Origin: Flavobacterium ovatum
GTDB taxonomy: Bacteria > Bacteroidota > Bacteroidia > Flavobacteriales > Flavobacteriaceae
Assembly (NCBI RefSeq): GCF_040703125.1
Contig: NZ_CP160035.1
Coordinates: forward strand, 1 to 64,000
Length of the DNA stretch: 64,000 nucleotides
Reading direction: 5' to 3'
This document shows positions 48,027 to 56,724 of this stretch, in pieces. The notes below the pieces were generated by a model. The model was not told the DNA's origin. It saw nothing but the letters and a program-made list of their open reading frames with translations, and ran no database searches. The position numbers and the translations under genes are program-made. Every line of letters begins with the position of its first letter. Position 1 is the first letter of the stretch.

Positions 48027-48038
48027 CACCCCCTTTCG
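48027..48038 (-). promoter_or_regulatory. Extended Shine-Dalgarno sequence of rpsU
   Basis: CGAAAGGGGGTG on the minus strand can pair over nearly its whole length, with one G-U wobble, with the flavobacterial 16S 3' end (taken from family knowledge as CACCTCCTTTCT). The spacer to the ATG is 8 bases. No other gene in this window has a comparable SD. Confidence 0.8.
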
Positions 48039-48047
48039 TTAAGTGTG

Positions 48048-48055
48048 CAAAGGTA
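48048..48055 (-). promoter_or_regulatory. -7 element of rpsU
   Basis: TACCTTTG on the minus strand, perfect match to TAnnTTTG. The -33 position falls inside an ATGAATT-type microrepeat (48063-48092) and shows no TTTG. Confidence 0.5.
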
Positions 48056-48158
48056 AAATTAAAAATGAATTATGAGTTATGAATTATGAATTATTTTCCA
48101 AAAAGAAAATAGAACAAAGAATAAAGACTTCACTACATATTTAAAATAACTATCTAAA

Positions 48159-48198
48159 AAAAGAGCCAAGTTACAACATCTTGCTTCTTGGCTCTTTT
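48159..48198 (-). terminator. Terminator of the acyl-CoA dehydrogenase gene
   Basis: A 12-bp perfect stem AAAAGAGCCAAG/CTTGGCTCTTTT around a 16-base loop, followed by T-rich sequence on the minus strand, 21 bases after the stop codon. Confidence 0.9.
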
Positions 48199-48219
48199 CT
48201 CTATTCTCTTAAACCTATC

Positions 48220-49362
48220 TTAATCCTTCAACAGATTTCTCGCAATCACTACTTTCTGAATCTCGGTAGTTCCTTCTCCTATAGTACATAACTTAGCATC
48301 CCTATAGAATTTTTCCACAGGATAATCTTTAGTATAACCATAGCCGCCGTGTATCTGAACAGCTTCGTTTGCCACTTTACAACATACCTCAGAAGCATAC
48401 ATTTTAGCCATTGCTCCCATAGTAGTTACGGGTTTGTGTTGTTGTTTCAAAAAAGCAGCTTTATGCAAAAGCAGTTCAGAAGCTTCTATTTCAGTGGCCA
48501 TATCTGCTAATTTAAAAGAAATCCCTTGAAAGCTACTAATCGGTTTTCCAAATTGATGTCTTTCTTTAGAATATTTCAAAGCCGCTTCATATGCACCTTT
48601 GGCAATCCCTAAAGATAAAGCTCCAATAGATATTCTACCACCGTCTAAGATTTTCATAGCTTGAATAAAACCATTACCTACTTCCCCTAAGCGATTAGAG
48701 TCTGGAATACGACAATTATCAAATACCAACTCTGCTGTTTCACTGGCACGCATTCCTAATTTATTTTCTTTTTTACCAGAGCTAAAACCTACCATTCCTT
48801 TTTCAAAGACAAAAGCAGTCATTCCATGAGAATCGCCTTTTTCGCCTGTACGAACAATCACAACTGCAACATCTCCCGAAATAGCATGTGTGATAAAGTT
48901 TTTAGCTCCATTTACAACCCAAAAATCACCCTCTTTTTTTGCCGTAGTATTCATTCCTCCAGCATCCGAACCTGTATTATGCTCTGTTAATCCCCAAGCA
49001 CCAATATGTTCACCACTGGCCAATTTAGGAATCCATTTTTTCTTTTGTTCCTCATTACCAAACGTCAAAATATGATTGGTACAAAGTGAATTATGCGCGG
49101 CTACCGATAGACCAATCGAAGGATCGACTTTTGAAATTTCTTCGACTATAGTAATGTATTCATGATAGCCTAGACCTGAACCTCCTAATTCTTCAGGAAC
49201 TAAAATACCCATAAATCCCATCTCTCCTAACTTCCTAAATAACGGAACTGGAAAAGTCTGAGCCTCATCCCATTCCATAATAAATGGACGGATGTTTTTC
49301 TCTGCAAAATCTCTTATGGATTGCGCAATCATGGACTGCGTTTCGTTATAATCAAAGTTCAT
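48220..49362 (-). CDS. Acyl-CoA dehydrogenase, short/medium-chain type
   Basis: 380-aa flavoprotein introducing a trans-2 double bond into acyl-CoA; electrons go to electron-transfer flavoprotein. Landmarks: GLTEHNTGSDAGGMNTTA (FAD/substrate site, about residue 127), RIPDSNRLGEVGNGF, GISFKLADMATEIEASE, the nucleotide signature AVQIHGGYGYTKDYPVEKFYRDAKL and a catalytic-position Glu in IGEGTTEIQKVVIARNLL. Closest in style to butyryl- or isovaleryl-type dehydrogenases; chain length cannot be fixed. Preceded 17 bases upstream by the helix-hairpin-helix gene. Confidence 0.93.
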   Translation of the reverse strand: MNFDYNETQSMIAQSIRDFAEKNIRPFIMEWDEAQTFPVPLFRKLGEMGFMGILVPEELGGSGLGYHEYITIVEEISKVDPSIGLSVAAHNSLCTNHILTFGNEEQKKKWIPKLASGEHIGAWGLTEHNTGSDAGGMNTTAKKEGDFWVVNGAKNFITHAISGDVAVVIVRTGEKGDSHGMTAFVFEKGMVGFSSGKKENKLGMRASETAELVFDNCRIPDSNRLGEVGNGFIQAMKILDGGRISIGALSLGIAKGAYEAALKYSKERHQFGKPISSFQGISFKLADMATEIEASELLLHKAAFLKQQHKPVTTMGAMAKMYASEVCCKVANEAVQIHGGYGYTKDYPVEKFYRDAKLCTIGEGTTEIQKVVIARNLLKD

Positions 49363-49379
49363 CGTAAAGCTTTTGTTTT

Positions 49380-50261
49380 TTAAAAGGTCAAATATAAGGC
49401 TATAATATTAGCTTTTTCAATAGACAAGCCTTTAATTTTTGTTAAATCAGTTGCGTTTTTAAAATCACCATTCATGCTTCTACACATCACTATTTCTTTA
49501 GCTAAAGCATATCTAAAATAAGGGAATTGTGCTATTTCTTTCAAAGAAGCATTGTTTATATCTAATTTCATAATTTGAGAAATTACTCCAATTTTAAAAT
49601 TTGAATTCAACTTAGTAATTACTTCAGGTGGTAACCCCCACACATCATCCATTTGTTGCATCGAAACAAAGCCACCTAAACTTTCTCTAAATTTTATAAT
49701 TCGATCCGAATAACCTGCTCCAATGCCGTTGATTTTCATAAAATCTTCTTGTGAAGCCGTATTCACATCCGTTATTGTGATTTTATCACTTTTGGCAAAC
49801 GATTCCTTTTCATACTGTACATATCCTTTGAATTCCTTTTTATTCGTAACCCAGTCTGGAAATTTAAAATAAGGAGAAATAGTAGCCAATAAAGAATCCG
49901 AAACCTGAGTTATTTTTTGAAAATCTTGTACTGAATTTACGTATTGATTGGTTTTTCTAAAAGCTAAAAGTCGATCAATTTCAGGAACTGACATACCTAA
50001 TTTATACCCTTTATAATCGGTTATAAAATTTGGATTAAATGGTTTTAACTCATATTTGTATCCGGATGAAACCATTTTTAATCGATCTATTTCGGGTTGA
50101 ATAGCTAACCACTGTTTTTCAGCATCCGAATGAATCATTTCAAACTCAGTTTTCTCATAGAAAAACCAAATGGTTTGAATCAAAACAATCAGTAATACCA
50201 AAACAAAAATCCCGTTCCTTTGTTCTTTGGAAAACAAAAAGTAGGATTTTAAATCTTTCAT
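49380..50261 (-). CDS. Helix-hairpin-helix (ComEA-like) domain protein, membrane-anchored
   Basis: 293 aa. A cytoplasmic N-terminus (MKDLKSYFLFSKEQRNG) precedes one membrane segment (IFVLVLLIVLIQTIWFFY, about 18-36). The rest contains three helix-hairpin-helix units, with DVNTASQEDFMKINGIGAGYSDRIIKFRE (about 165-193) and DINNASLKEIAQFPYFRYALAKEI (about 225-248) the clearest; the last ends in TDLTKIKGLSIEKANII. Such domains bind DNA non-specifically, and ComEA helps DNA uptake; whether this one does is unknown. No other competence gene is adjacent. Common in flavobacteria with this length. Confidence 0.85.
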   Translation of the reverse strand: MKDLKSYFLFSKEQRNGIFVLVLLIVLIQTIWFFYEKTEFEMIHSDAEKQWLAIQPEIDRLKMVSSGYKYELKPFNPNFITDYKGYKLGMSVPEIDRLLAFRKTNQYVNSVQDFQKITQVSDSLLATISPYFKFPDWVTNKKEFKGYVQYEKESFAKSDKITITDVNTASQEDFMKINGIGAGYSDRIIKFRESLGGFVSMQQMDDVWGLPPEVITKLNSNFKIGVISQIMKLDINNASLKEIAQFPYFRYALAKEIVMCRSMNGDFKNATDLTKIKGLSIEKANIIALYLTF

Positions 50262-50289
50262 AATCTAAAAATAAAATTACACTTCAAAA

Positions 50290-50448
50290 CTATTCTTTAG
50301 GTTGTCTTTCTACCTCATCATCATTTTCAGAAAATGAATCTGGTTCTTGTTTAGGTTTTATGGTAAGAACTTTATAGAAGAAATAAACCGCAAAAAAAAC
50401 AACTATCCCTTGGGTAAGCAACATGGTTATTAAAGCTTCTGTATTCAT
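50290..50448 (-). CDS. Tiny single-span membrane protein, candidate MetS-like transporter subunit
   Basis: 52 aa, easily missed. Begins MNTEALITMLLTQG, has one membrane segment (about residues 7-28, ending VYFFYKVL) and a charged cytoplasmic tail rich in Asp, Glu and Lys. It starts 33 bases after the stop of an NSS-family sodium symporter. In Corynebacterium MetPS, the NSS transporter MetP needs the roughly 60-residue one-span partner MetS encoded next to it; the position, size and the M-x-T-E-A start here match that pattern. Homology cannot be proven by eye, but a gene with ATG, a clean frame and a typical membrane layout is well supported. Confidence 0.7.
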   Translation of the reverse strand: MNTEALITMLLTQGIVVFFAVYFFYKVLTIKPKQEPDSFSENDDEVERQPKE

Positions 50449-50481
50449 AATATATTTTATTTAAATAAATTAAACCACTTT

Positions 50482-52152
50482 TTACAAAGTGGCACGACCT
50501 TCTCTTCTTCTTTTTTGAAACGCTGCGTAAACTAAACTACTGATAAAAACAAACAATCCTAACAACATTAATCGAGCAAAATTAAGATAGAAAATTTTAT
50601 CTTCCAACTGTGTAATTAGAGCCGAATCAGTCGCTACCGCTATTTGTTCTTTAATACCTGCGTGTGTAATCGTTTTAATAATTGAACCATTATCCAATAC
50701 CCACGTTTTACCAGAAATCAAATTATTCATATTTCCTGACCAGTCATTATCTAGCGGTTTAAATACCGATCCCATAAAAATAATAATCAACATCAATGGT
50801 GTAACATACTTGATAATATATTTATAAATAGTAGGCACTTTAATATCCGCCCCATTGGTAATCGCTGGCCAACCTTTTTCCATTCCGAAAATCCATGAAA
50901 ACAAAATAGTTTCAAGCATTGCAAACAATACTAAACTTACCGTTCCTGCCCAATAATCATATTCATCAAACACCCCTTCTTGAAAGAAAATAACCGTAGG
51001 TAATCCTAAAATTAAAGCAATTAAACCAAATGACCAAGCTCCTTTATTCTGATTCCAGCCAAATTCATCCCGCATAAAACCTATCCATGGAGTCCCCATC
51101 GCTAGTGAAGAAGTAATTCCTGCAAAAAACAATAAACCAAACCAAAGTACCCCAGCAAATACAGCAATTAAACTTCCCCACTGTTGAAACAGATAAGGCA
51201 TCGTTTGAAATGCCATCCCAAAACCAGCATTTTGAATTACCCAGTCCAGTCCTAAATAACCTGCAGCAATAGGGATTACAATTAAACTTCCTAAAACCAC
51301 CTCAACAAATTCATTCATAAATCCTGCTGAAACAGCATTCAATGCGACATCATCTTTTTCTGCTAGGTAAGACGAATAACAATGTACTGTCCCCATCCCA
51401 ACTGATAAGGTAAAAAAGATTTGTCCAGCTGCTGCCATCCATACTTTTAAATCTAACAAAGAACTGTATTGCGGTGTCCAAAGAAAATTAAGTCCATCCC
51501 AAGCATTAGCGTCTGGAAAAATCTCAGAAGCTCCTGAAGTTCCCAAAGTCAATCCTTTGATCGCTAAAATAGCTCCAAATAAAATCAAAAGTGGCATACC
51601 AATTTTCGCCACTTTTTCAATTCCTCTAAGCCCTTTCGATAAAATATAAGTATTGATAATCAAACAAATTACATAAAAAATAACTCCTTCATAAGGAATT
51701 CCTGTTGTGGAATGCCCTATATCAACATAATCACCAAAAAAAGCAGCAACATTCGCCTGACTCATTCCGTCAAAAGTTCCTATTAGAGAATGATAAACAT
51801 AAGACATTGTCCAAGATTCGATATAACAATAATAGGCAGCTACAGCGATATTAGTAAAAATCCCAAAAACCCCTATATACTTAAGCAGTCTTCCTTTGAC
51901 CATGGAATCCAAGATATATGGCGTGCTGTGGTTCCCAAATTTACCACCAAATCGGCCCGAAGACCATTCGATGAAAAGCAACGGAATCCCCATGATTAAA
52001 AAACAAATTAGATATGGAATTATAAAAGCTCCCCCACCATTTTGAACTGCTTGGACAGGAAATCGTAAAAAATTCCCCAAACCTACAGCATTTCCGGCCA
52101 TTGCTAAAATTAAACCTACACGTGAACCCCAAGCATCTGATTTTACGGCCAA
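50482..52152 (-). CDS. Sodium-dependent transporter, neurotransmitter:sodium symporter (NSS) family
   Basis: 556-aa inner-membrane symporter, probably importing an amino acid with Na+. The TM1 unwound site AMAGNAVGLGNFLRFP (about residues 16-31) and the following GGGAFIIPYLICFLIMGIPLLFIEW are diagnostic; about 12 hydrophobic segments follow (for example YIGVFGIFTNIAVAAYYCYIESW and IFFTLSVGMGTVHCYSSYL). The start is a TTG, because an in-frame stop lies shortly upstream and no ATG precedes TM1. The small membrane protein downstream may be an accessory subunit as in MetPS. The PspC gene precedes it by 55 bases. Confidence 0.93.
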   Translation of the reverse strand: MAVKSDAWGSRVGLILAMAGNAVGLGNFLRFPVQAVQNGGGAFIIPYLICFLIMGIPLLFIEWSSGRFGGKFGNHSTPYILDSMVKGRLLKYIGVFGIFTNIAVAAYYCYIESWTMSYVYHSLIGTFDGMSQANVAAFFGDYVDIGHSTTGIPYEGVIFYVICLIINTYILSKGLRGIEKVAKIGMPLLILFGAILAIKGLTLGTSGASEIFPDANAWDGLNFLWTPQYSSLLDLKVWMAAAGQIFFTLSVGMGTVHCYSSYLAEKDDVALNAVSAGFMNEFVEVVLGSLIVIPIAAGYLGLDWVIQNAGFGMAFQTMPYLFQQWGSLIAVFAGVLWFGLLFFAGITSSLAMGTPWIGFMRDEFGWNQNKGAWSFGLIALILGLPTVIFFQEGVFDEYDYWAGTVSLVLFAMLETILFSWIFGMEKGWPAITNGADIKVPTIYKYIIKYVTPLMLIIIFMGSVFKPLDNDWSGNMNNLISGKTWVLDNGSIIKTITHAGIKEQIAVATDSALITQLEDKIFYLNFARLMLLGLFVFISSLVYAAFQKRRREGRATL

Positions 52153-52207
52153 AATATATTGATTAAATTAATATTGATTATTGTTAAAATAAAAAAAGAG
52201 TAAATTG

Positions 52208-52435
52208 TTAAAGGTCAAAAACCGAAGTTCGCTTAGCACGAATCAAATCTTTCAACCGAATCCAAAAAGCGAGAATCAGGTAAATCCCAAATCCCAACCC
52301 TACGGTTACAAAGGAGATATAAATAAAAAAAAGTCGAACACTATTAGCACGCATTCCCAACTTATCCGCCAAACGAGACGAAACATGAAAACCATGCTTT
52401 TCTAAAAAAAATTTAAGTTTGATAATTGCTGACAT
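52208..52435 (-). CDS. PspC domain-containing small membrane protein
   Basis: 75 aa. The PspC-like pattern is RLADKLGMRANSVRLFFIYISFVTVGLGFGIYLILAFWI, i.e. a short N-terminal amphipathic part and one or two membrane helices. In Escherichia coli PspC senses inner-membrane stress with PspB; this stand-alone short form is common in flavobacteria and its role is not established. It lies 55 bases before the NSS gene on the same strand. Confidence 0.85.
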   Translation of the reverse strand: MSAIIKLKFFLEKHGFHVSSRLADKLGMRANSVRLFFIYISFVTVGLGFGIYLILAFWIRLKDLIRAKRTSVFDL

Positions 52436-52543
52436 CTAATTTATTCTTTTTGACTTCGTTGCTTTATAAATCTTGTATTACGAATTTAACTTTTTATTCA
52501 CTTATTGCGTAAAACTACAAAAAAAATAATTACTCCTTCATTC

Positions 52544-53815
52544 TTAGTTCGTTTTCAACAACTCCACACCTATTGCGCATTCCAAACATTTACTTTTTAT
52601 ACAATATTCATTTTTAAGTTGGAGCAAAGACTGGGTTTCAAATGCATTCTGTGGCTTGATACCGTGAATTACAAATTTATCCATAATACTATTTTTCTCT
52701 GCTTGAACTTGAGAAAGTAATTGAATTAGATCTTCAGAAACTTCTAAACCTTGACTTTTTGCATAAGCAAACTGTAAAGGAATAATCGTATTGATAGTAA
52801 GTAAATCGATAAATGAATGAGACAATCGCTTCTTCTTTTTGGGACTTTGTTTGTCAAAACTATAATGGTCTTGCCAATAGTCCGCCGTTGCCACTTGAAA
52901 CAAATCATACACTTCTTGAACCGTGTTTAAACTTTGAATTTTTGAAAACAGGTTTTGGTGCAAATGGTATAAATTTGCCAATTGTGACAATCGTATAGTC
53001 GGAAAATTATCTGGTCTGTGTTTAAAAAACTGAACGGGTGATGTGTGTGGTTTTTCAATTTGGTATTTATGAAGCAAATAATAGTATCGAAACTTAAGAT
53101 TTTTATAATAATTATCTTCTTTTTCAGTATCCAATAAACCTGCGGTACCAAAAAGAAGACTTTCTAAGTTTTCGACTTCAAAGCTTTCTTTTCTGATGAC
53201 TGAGAAAGGAATAGATTGCGCAATTTGCAGAAAAGGTTCTCCGTTGGTATTGAGTCCGAAATTCTTGGCTAGTAAACAGAAAAGTACGGCTTCCCAATCA
53301 CTATTAGTTTTTTCGAGTAAATCATAAATGAATTTGGACTTTCTTTCCAATCGCTCAAAAAACAATCGTTCTTGCCAGTTTTTAAGTAAAAAGCTCTCAA
53401 TATGCTTGAGCTCATTTTCGCAAAAAATCCATGATTTAGGTGTTACTAGAGATTGGTAATTGTCTAATGTATTCTTATCTACATAACTTTTGAGCTCCAG
53501 TACTGGAATCTCCGTATTGTCTTGCCTAAAAATAGCAGCATCATGTTCCCAAACTACATGTAGAATCACATTTTCATAAGCAGTATCACGCTCATGATGG
53601 TGTACGTACCAATCTGAAGATTTTATATGAATCTCAACATTTCCTGCCCATTTTTGATTTCCAATGGTGATGTTGGCATTGAAAAAATCAGGCCCAGCTA
53701 ATTCTAAGTATTGCCCTTGGTGATGAATGGTCACTAATTCTTGTTGCGTCGTTTTTAAATCAAGAATATCAAACTTCTTGAATTTCCATAAGTAGTGCAG
53801 AAAATCTTCTTTCAT
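52544..53815 (-). CDS. DUF2851 family protein
   Basis: 423 aa from the ATG at 53815 (MKEDFLHYLWKFKKFD), the usual family start; 15 extra upstream residues are possible but unlikely. Visible family traits are LVTIHHQGQYLELAGPDFFNANITIG, WAGNVEIHIKSSDWYVHHH and a C-terminal CLECAIGVELLK with Cys residues (IKSKCLEC). Function unknown to me; it is widespread in Bacteroidota and cytoplasmic by sequence. Upstream is a DnaQ-like exonuclease gene (56 bases). Confidence 0.9.
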   Translation of the reverse strand: MKEDFLHYLWKFKKFDILDLKTTQQELVTIHHQGQYLELAGPDFFNANITIGNQKWAGNVEIHIKSSDWYVHHHERDTAYENVILHVVWEHDAAIFRQDNTEIPVLELKSYVDKNTLDNYQSLVTPKSWIFCENELKHIESFLLKNWQERLFFERLERKSKFIYDLLEKTNSDWEAVLFCLLAKNFGLNTNGEPFLQIAQSIPFSVIRKESFEVENLESLLFGTAGLLDTEKEDNYYKNLKFRYYYLLHKYQIEKPHTSPVQFFKHRPDNFPTIRLSQLANLYHLHQNLFSKIQSLNTVQEVYDLFQVATADYWQDHYSFDKQSPKKKKRLSHSFIDLLTINTIIPLQFAYAKSQGLEVSEDLIQLLSQVQAEKNSIMDKFVIHGIKPQNAFETQSLLQLKNEYCIKSKCLECAIGVELLKTN

Positions 53816-53871
53816 ATCGAATAGTCTATAATACAAGACTAAAGTAAGAAAAATTCCCAAACGAAATAAAA

Positions 53872-54354
53872 CTATTTTAAAAGATACAATTTAGCGCATG
53901 CTCGGGCATCAGATAGTGCTTCGTGGTGGTTGAGTTGTATGTTCATCTCGCGGCAGCAATCGCTTAACTTTGTTGGCTTTAGCCCTTTAGCTTTGTATAT
54001 TTTCACAGTACATTCCCAACGTATACCAATGTTGAGTTCGTCGTAATTCAAACCGTAAAGCGCCATGGATTTGGCTAACACATTTCTATCAAAACTCTCA
54101 TTATGTGCGACTACTACTCTATTTTGTAGTCTTTTTTGAATTTCGGGAAATACTTGTGCAAATGTTTTTGCATTCACCGTATCATGTGGATAAATACCAT
54201 GTACTTTTATTGTAAACGGATTATACAAATTGTTTGGTGGTTTGATCAACGTGACAAACTCATCGACAATAATGCCGTTCTCAACAGTTACAATCCCTAC
54301 GGAGCAGGGGTGAAATGCTGTTGCTGTTTCAAAATCTATAGCGGTAAAAGTCAA
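53872..54354 (-). CDS. 3'-5' exonuclease, DnaQ-like (DEDDh)
   Basis: 160-aa exonuclease fold. Exo I is AIDFETA (Asp and Glu metal ligands, about residues 5-11), Exo II HNESFDRNVL (about 100) and Exo III HEALSDARACAKLY with the DEDDh His and Asp (about 143-156). It resembles the epsilon proofreading subunit but is short and stands alone, so it may be a repair or RNA-trimming exonuclease. The start is a TTG at 54354: no in-frame ATG lies close upstream, and MxFTAIDFETAT is a typical N-terminus. Confidence 0.88.
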   Translation of the reverse strand: MTFTAIDFETATAFHPCSVGIVTVENGIIVDEFVTLIKPPNNLYNPFTIKVHGIYPHDTVNAKTFAQVFPEIQKRLQNRVVVAHNESFDRNVLAKSMALYGLNYDELNIGIRWECTVKIYKAKGLKPTKLSDCCREMNIQLNHHEALSDARACAKLYLLK

Positions 54355-54427
54355 TTGAAATGTATTTTTGGTTTGAAAATAATATGCTTTTTTAAAGCAT
54401 TAATAAAAATCCTAATGTCTAATTTTT

Positions 54428-54545
54428 GAGCCCCGATAGTAGTAAAATCCTCTAGTGTTGCGATAGCAAAAACTAGAGGTTGTAACGTCACGAAGCATCG
54501 GGAGCGGGAACCCAACTTTCTAAAAATGCCAAATGTGGCGCTCCT
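54428..54545 (+). repeat. Dispersed structured repeat, copy C
   Basis: Begins GAGCCCCGATAGTAG and ends GTGGCGCTCCTAAAA. The central stem pairs CCTCTAGT (54449-54456) with ACTAGAGG (54472-54479). A CACGAAGCATCGGGAGCGGG segment follows. It runs antisense to both flanking genes, ending 8 bases before the porin stop codon. Confidence 0.75.
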
Positions 54546-54552
54546 AAAAGTC

Positions 54553-56517
54553 TTAATTGAAGAAATTCCACACCAATCCGAAACGAATTGCCATATCACG
54601 GAACGGCGTATTGGGTGCAGAATAATAATTATTCCCCGATAATGACGAATTAAAATGCTCTGCTTTAATGAAGATTCGGGTTCTTTGAATTTTAGCATTT
54701 ACAAAGAAATCAAGATTGGGGTAATTACCAATTTGTTTTTGATTTTGCACAAAAAACTCTCCAATCACTCCATTGTAATCGTTACCATAATATTTAGTGA
54801 AATAATTCAGACTCACTCCTGTTTGTAAAAAAAGTGCTTTATCGAAAAAGAAATTTGTGTAATATAAGGTGTTGCGCGTTACTAATTCAGGAACGTTAAG
54901 CACTGCGTCTTGTTGATCTACTTTTTGGTATAAAATGGTATTATCAAAGCCGAATTTTCCGAATTTGATCTCCTTACTTACTTTTAAAGACAGATAACTG
55001 ATGGTTTTCTCATATTGATTAGGCGCCATAATTTGTTGTGTTGTAGATGTTGCTACATTTTCAAAATATAAATGGTCATCAAGTGTTAACAAGGTCAATG
55101 AGGCGTTGAGCCAGGGAGTAATAGCATTGGCAGCTAAGCGATTGATTTTTTCGTTTTTGAAACTATTGGTCCAGTTGTAGTCAATAAAACTACTTTGGTA
55201 TAAATTATAGTTATCACTTGGTAATTTATTGATGTTTTGGTATTGAAAATCAAACTGAAAATCATCATTCCAATCCAATTTCATTTTTGCATCAAGATTT
55301 GATAACGATTGATTGGTGATAGATCTTGAATAAAGGAATTTGCCAGTCCATTTATTTTTTTGATAATCGTATTGTCCTCCAGCAGTATTTATTTTTCGGG
55401 TGAATGAAGCGGGAACGATTGTTCCGTCTTCTTTCACCAATATTTTATAATAATAAAAATTGCTTCGGAAATCATCTAGATAAAACTGAAATCTTCCTAA
55501 AGTAGTATTTTCGTAGGTCAATCCAGCTTTGTTATACATTTTGTTGTAATGCGTATGGTCTTTTAAACTAGAAGTAACGTATGAATCTCCAAATCGATAT
55601 ACCGTAGTTGATGCCCCAGATGTTGAAGTTACTGTTGAAGCGACCGTAGGCTGTTTGTACTCGAAAAATTTATTTTCATAGTTGAACTGATGATTCACAT
55701 AAAGATTGTTACTTCCCTTTTTAGGATTAACTCTAAAACTATGGTCTAAAAAATATCGTTTCCCTTTCAAAAAAGATTCGGCATCAGTGAGATAAACTTC
55801 TAAACTTTGGCGATTGTTAAAATTAACATCTGCACTTTCAAAATCATTTATAGTTGTTATTCCTCCATTTTCCTCATTCAAAATATCTTGAGACACAAAA
55901 TGAGTATTAGCAACATAACGTCCATTTTTAGTACTATAACTAGTTGTAAACCTAAAATGTCCTGAATTAGCAAAATGGTTAATGTATTTTCCTTCAGAAC
56001 GAATTCCTTTATAAGCGATTGAAAAATTCAGTCTAGGGTGAATGTTTAAAGTAAAATAAGAATCGACCAATTGTCCTTTACCAATAATGGACTTAAAAAA
56101 CAGCTCCGTAACAGGTGTTGCAACCGATGCATATCGAATATCACCCGCTTCCATAAAACTAAAATGCTTCCCTTTTAACCCCATGTCTGGATAAGGTGAA
56201 AAATTGGTTAGGCTATATTGAAGTGTATTATACGTCTGTCCTTCATTAGGAAAAGCTAATAATCCAAAAGTATCTCTCCTTAAATAGTTGTGGCTGTATT
56301 CTCTTTGGATAGTCAAGGAAGTGTCAATATAAGTAGTATCTCTTTCTAAAGAAATAAAACGGTACATGTCAAGCGTAGCTACTTTTGCTGAGTCTTTTTC
56401 TTTTGGTCCTTTTAATCTGTCTGAGAAACTGCCTTGAGACTCGTCTTCTAATGGTTTTGCTTGAGAAAACAATAAGGTAGGTAATGTTATTATAAATATA
56501 TAAAAGAGAATTCTCAT
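54553..56517 (-). CDS. Putative outer-membrane porin (Porin_10-type)
   Basis: 654 aa from the ATG at 56517 (MRILFYIFIITLPTLLFSQ), which gives a clean signal peptide; 27 upstream in-frame residues are unlikely. The mature protein alternates amphipathic strands with aromatic ends throughout (for example GRFQFYLDDFRSNFYYYKI, DFQFDFQYQNINKL, FFDKALFLQTGVSLNYFTKYY). It ends in MAIRFGLVWNFFN, whose C-terminal Phe is typical of beta-barrels. Matches the putative porin family of Bacteroidota in length and style. Substrate unknown. Confidence 0.85.
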   Translation of the reverse strand: MRILFYIFIITLPTLLFSQAKPLEDESQGSFSDRLKGPKEKDSAKVATLDMYRFISLERDTTYIDTSLTIQREYSHNYLRRDTFGLLAFPNEGQTYNTLQYSLTNFSPYPDMGLKGKHFSFMEAGDIRYASVATPVTELFFKSIIGKGQLVDSYFTLNIHPRLNFSIAYKGIRSEGKYINHFANSGHFRFTTSYSTKNGRYVANTHFVSQDILNEENGGITTINDFESADVNFNNRQSLEVYLTDAESFLKGKRYFLDHSFRVNPKKGSNNLYVNHQFNYENKFFEYKQPTVASTVTSTSGASTTVYRFGDSYVTSSLKDHTHYNKMYNKAGLTYENTTLGRFQFYLDDFRSNFYYYKILVKEDGTIVPASFTRKINTAGGQYDYQKNKWTGKFLYSRSITNQSLSNLDAKMKLDWNDDFQFDFQYQNINKLPSDNYNLYQSSFIDYNWTNSFKNEKINRLAANAITPWLNASLTLLTLDDHLYFENVATSTTQQIMAPNQYEKTISYLSLKVSKEIKFGKFGFDNTILYQKVDQQDAVLNVPELVTRNTLYYTNFFFDKALFLQTGVSLNYFTKYYGNDYNGVIGEFFVQNQKQIGNYPNLDFFVNAKIQRTRIFIKAEHFNSSLSGNNYYSAPNTPFRDMAIRFGLVWNFFN

Positions 56518-56724
56518 TGGGTACAACTGATTAGGAAATTCATTGAATTGACAATTAATTTGCACAAAGGTAATTGATATAAAGCTATAAAAAAACAACT
56601 AACTTAAAAGTCGGTCATCAAATATTTAAAAGCAATAACGTTGTCTAAAGACTGATTATTGTCTTTAAATAGAATGCAAATTCTCTAAAAAATTACAATC
56701 TTTGTTTTTTCAAAATTTGGACTT

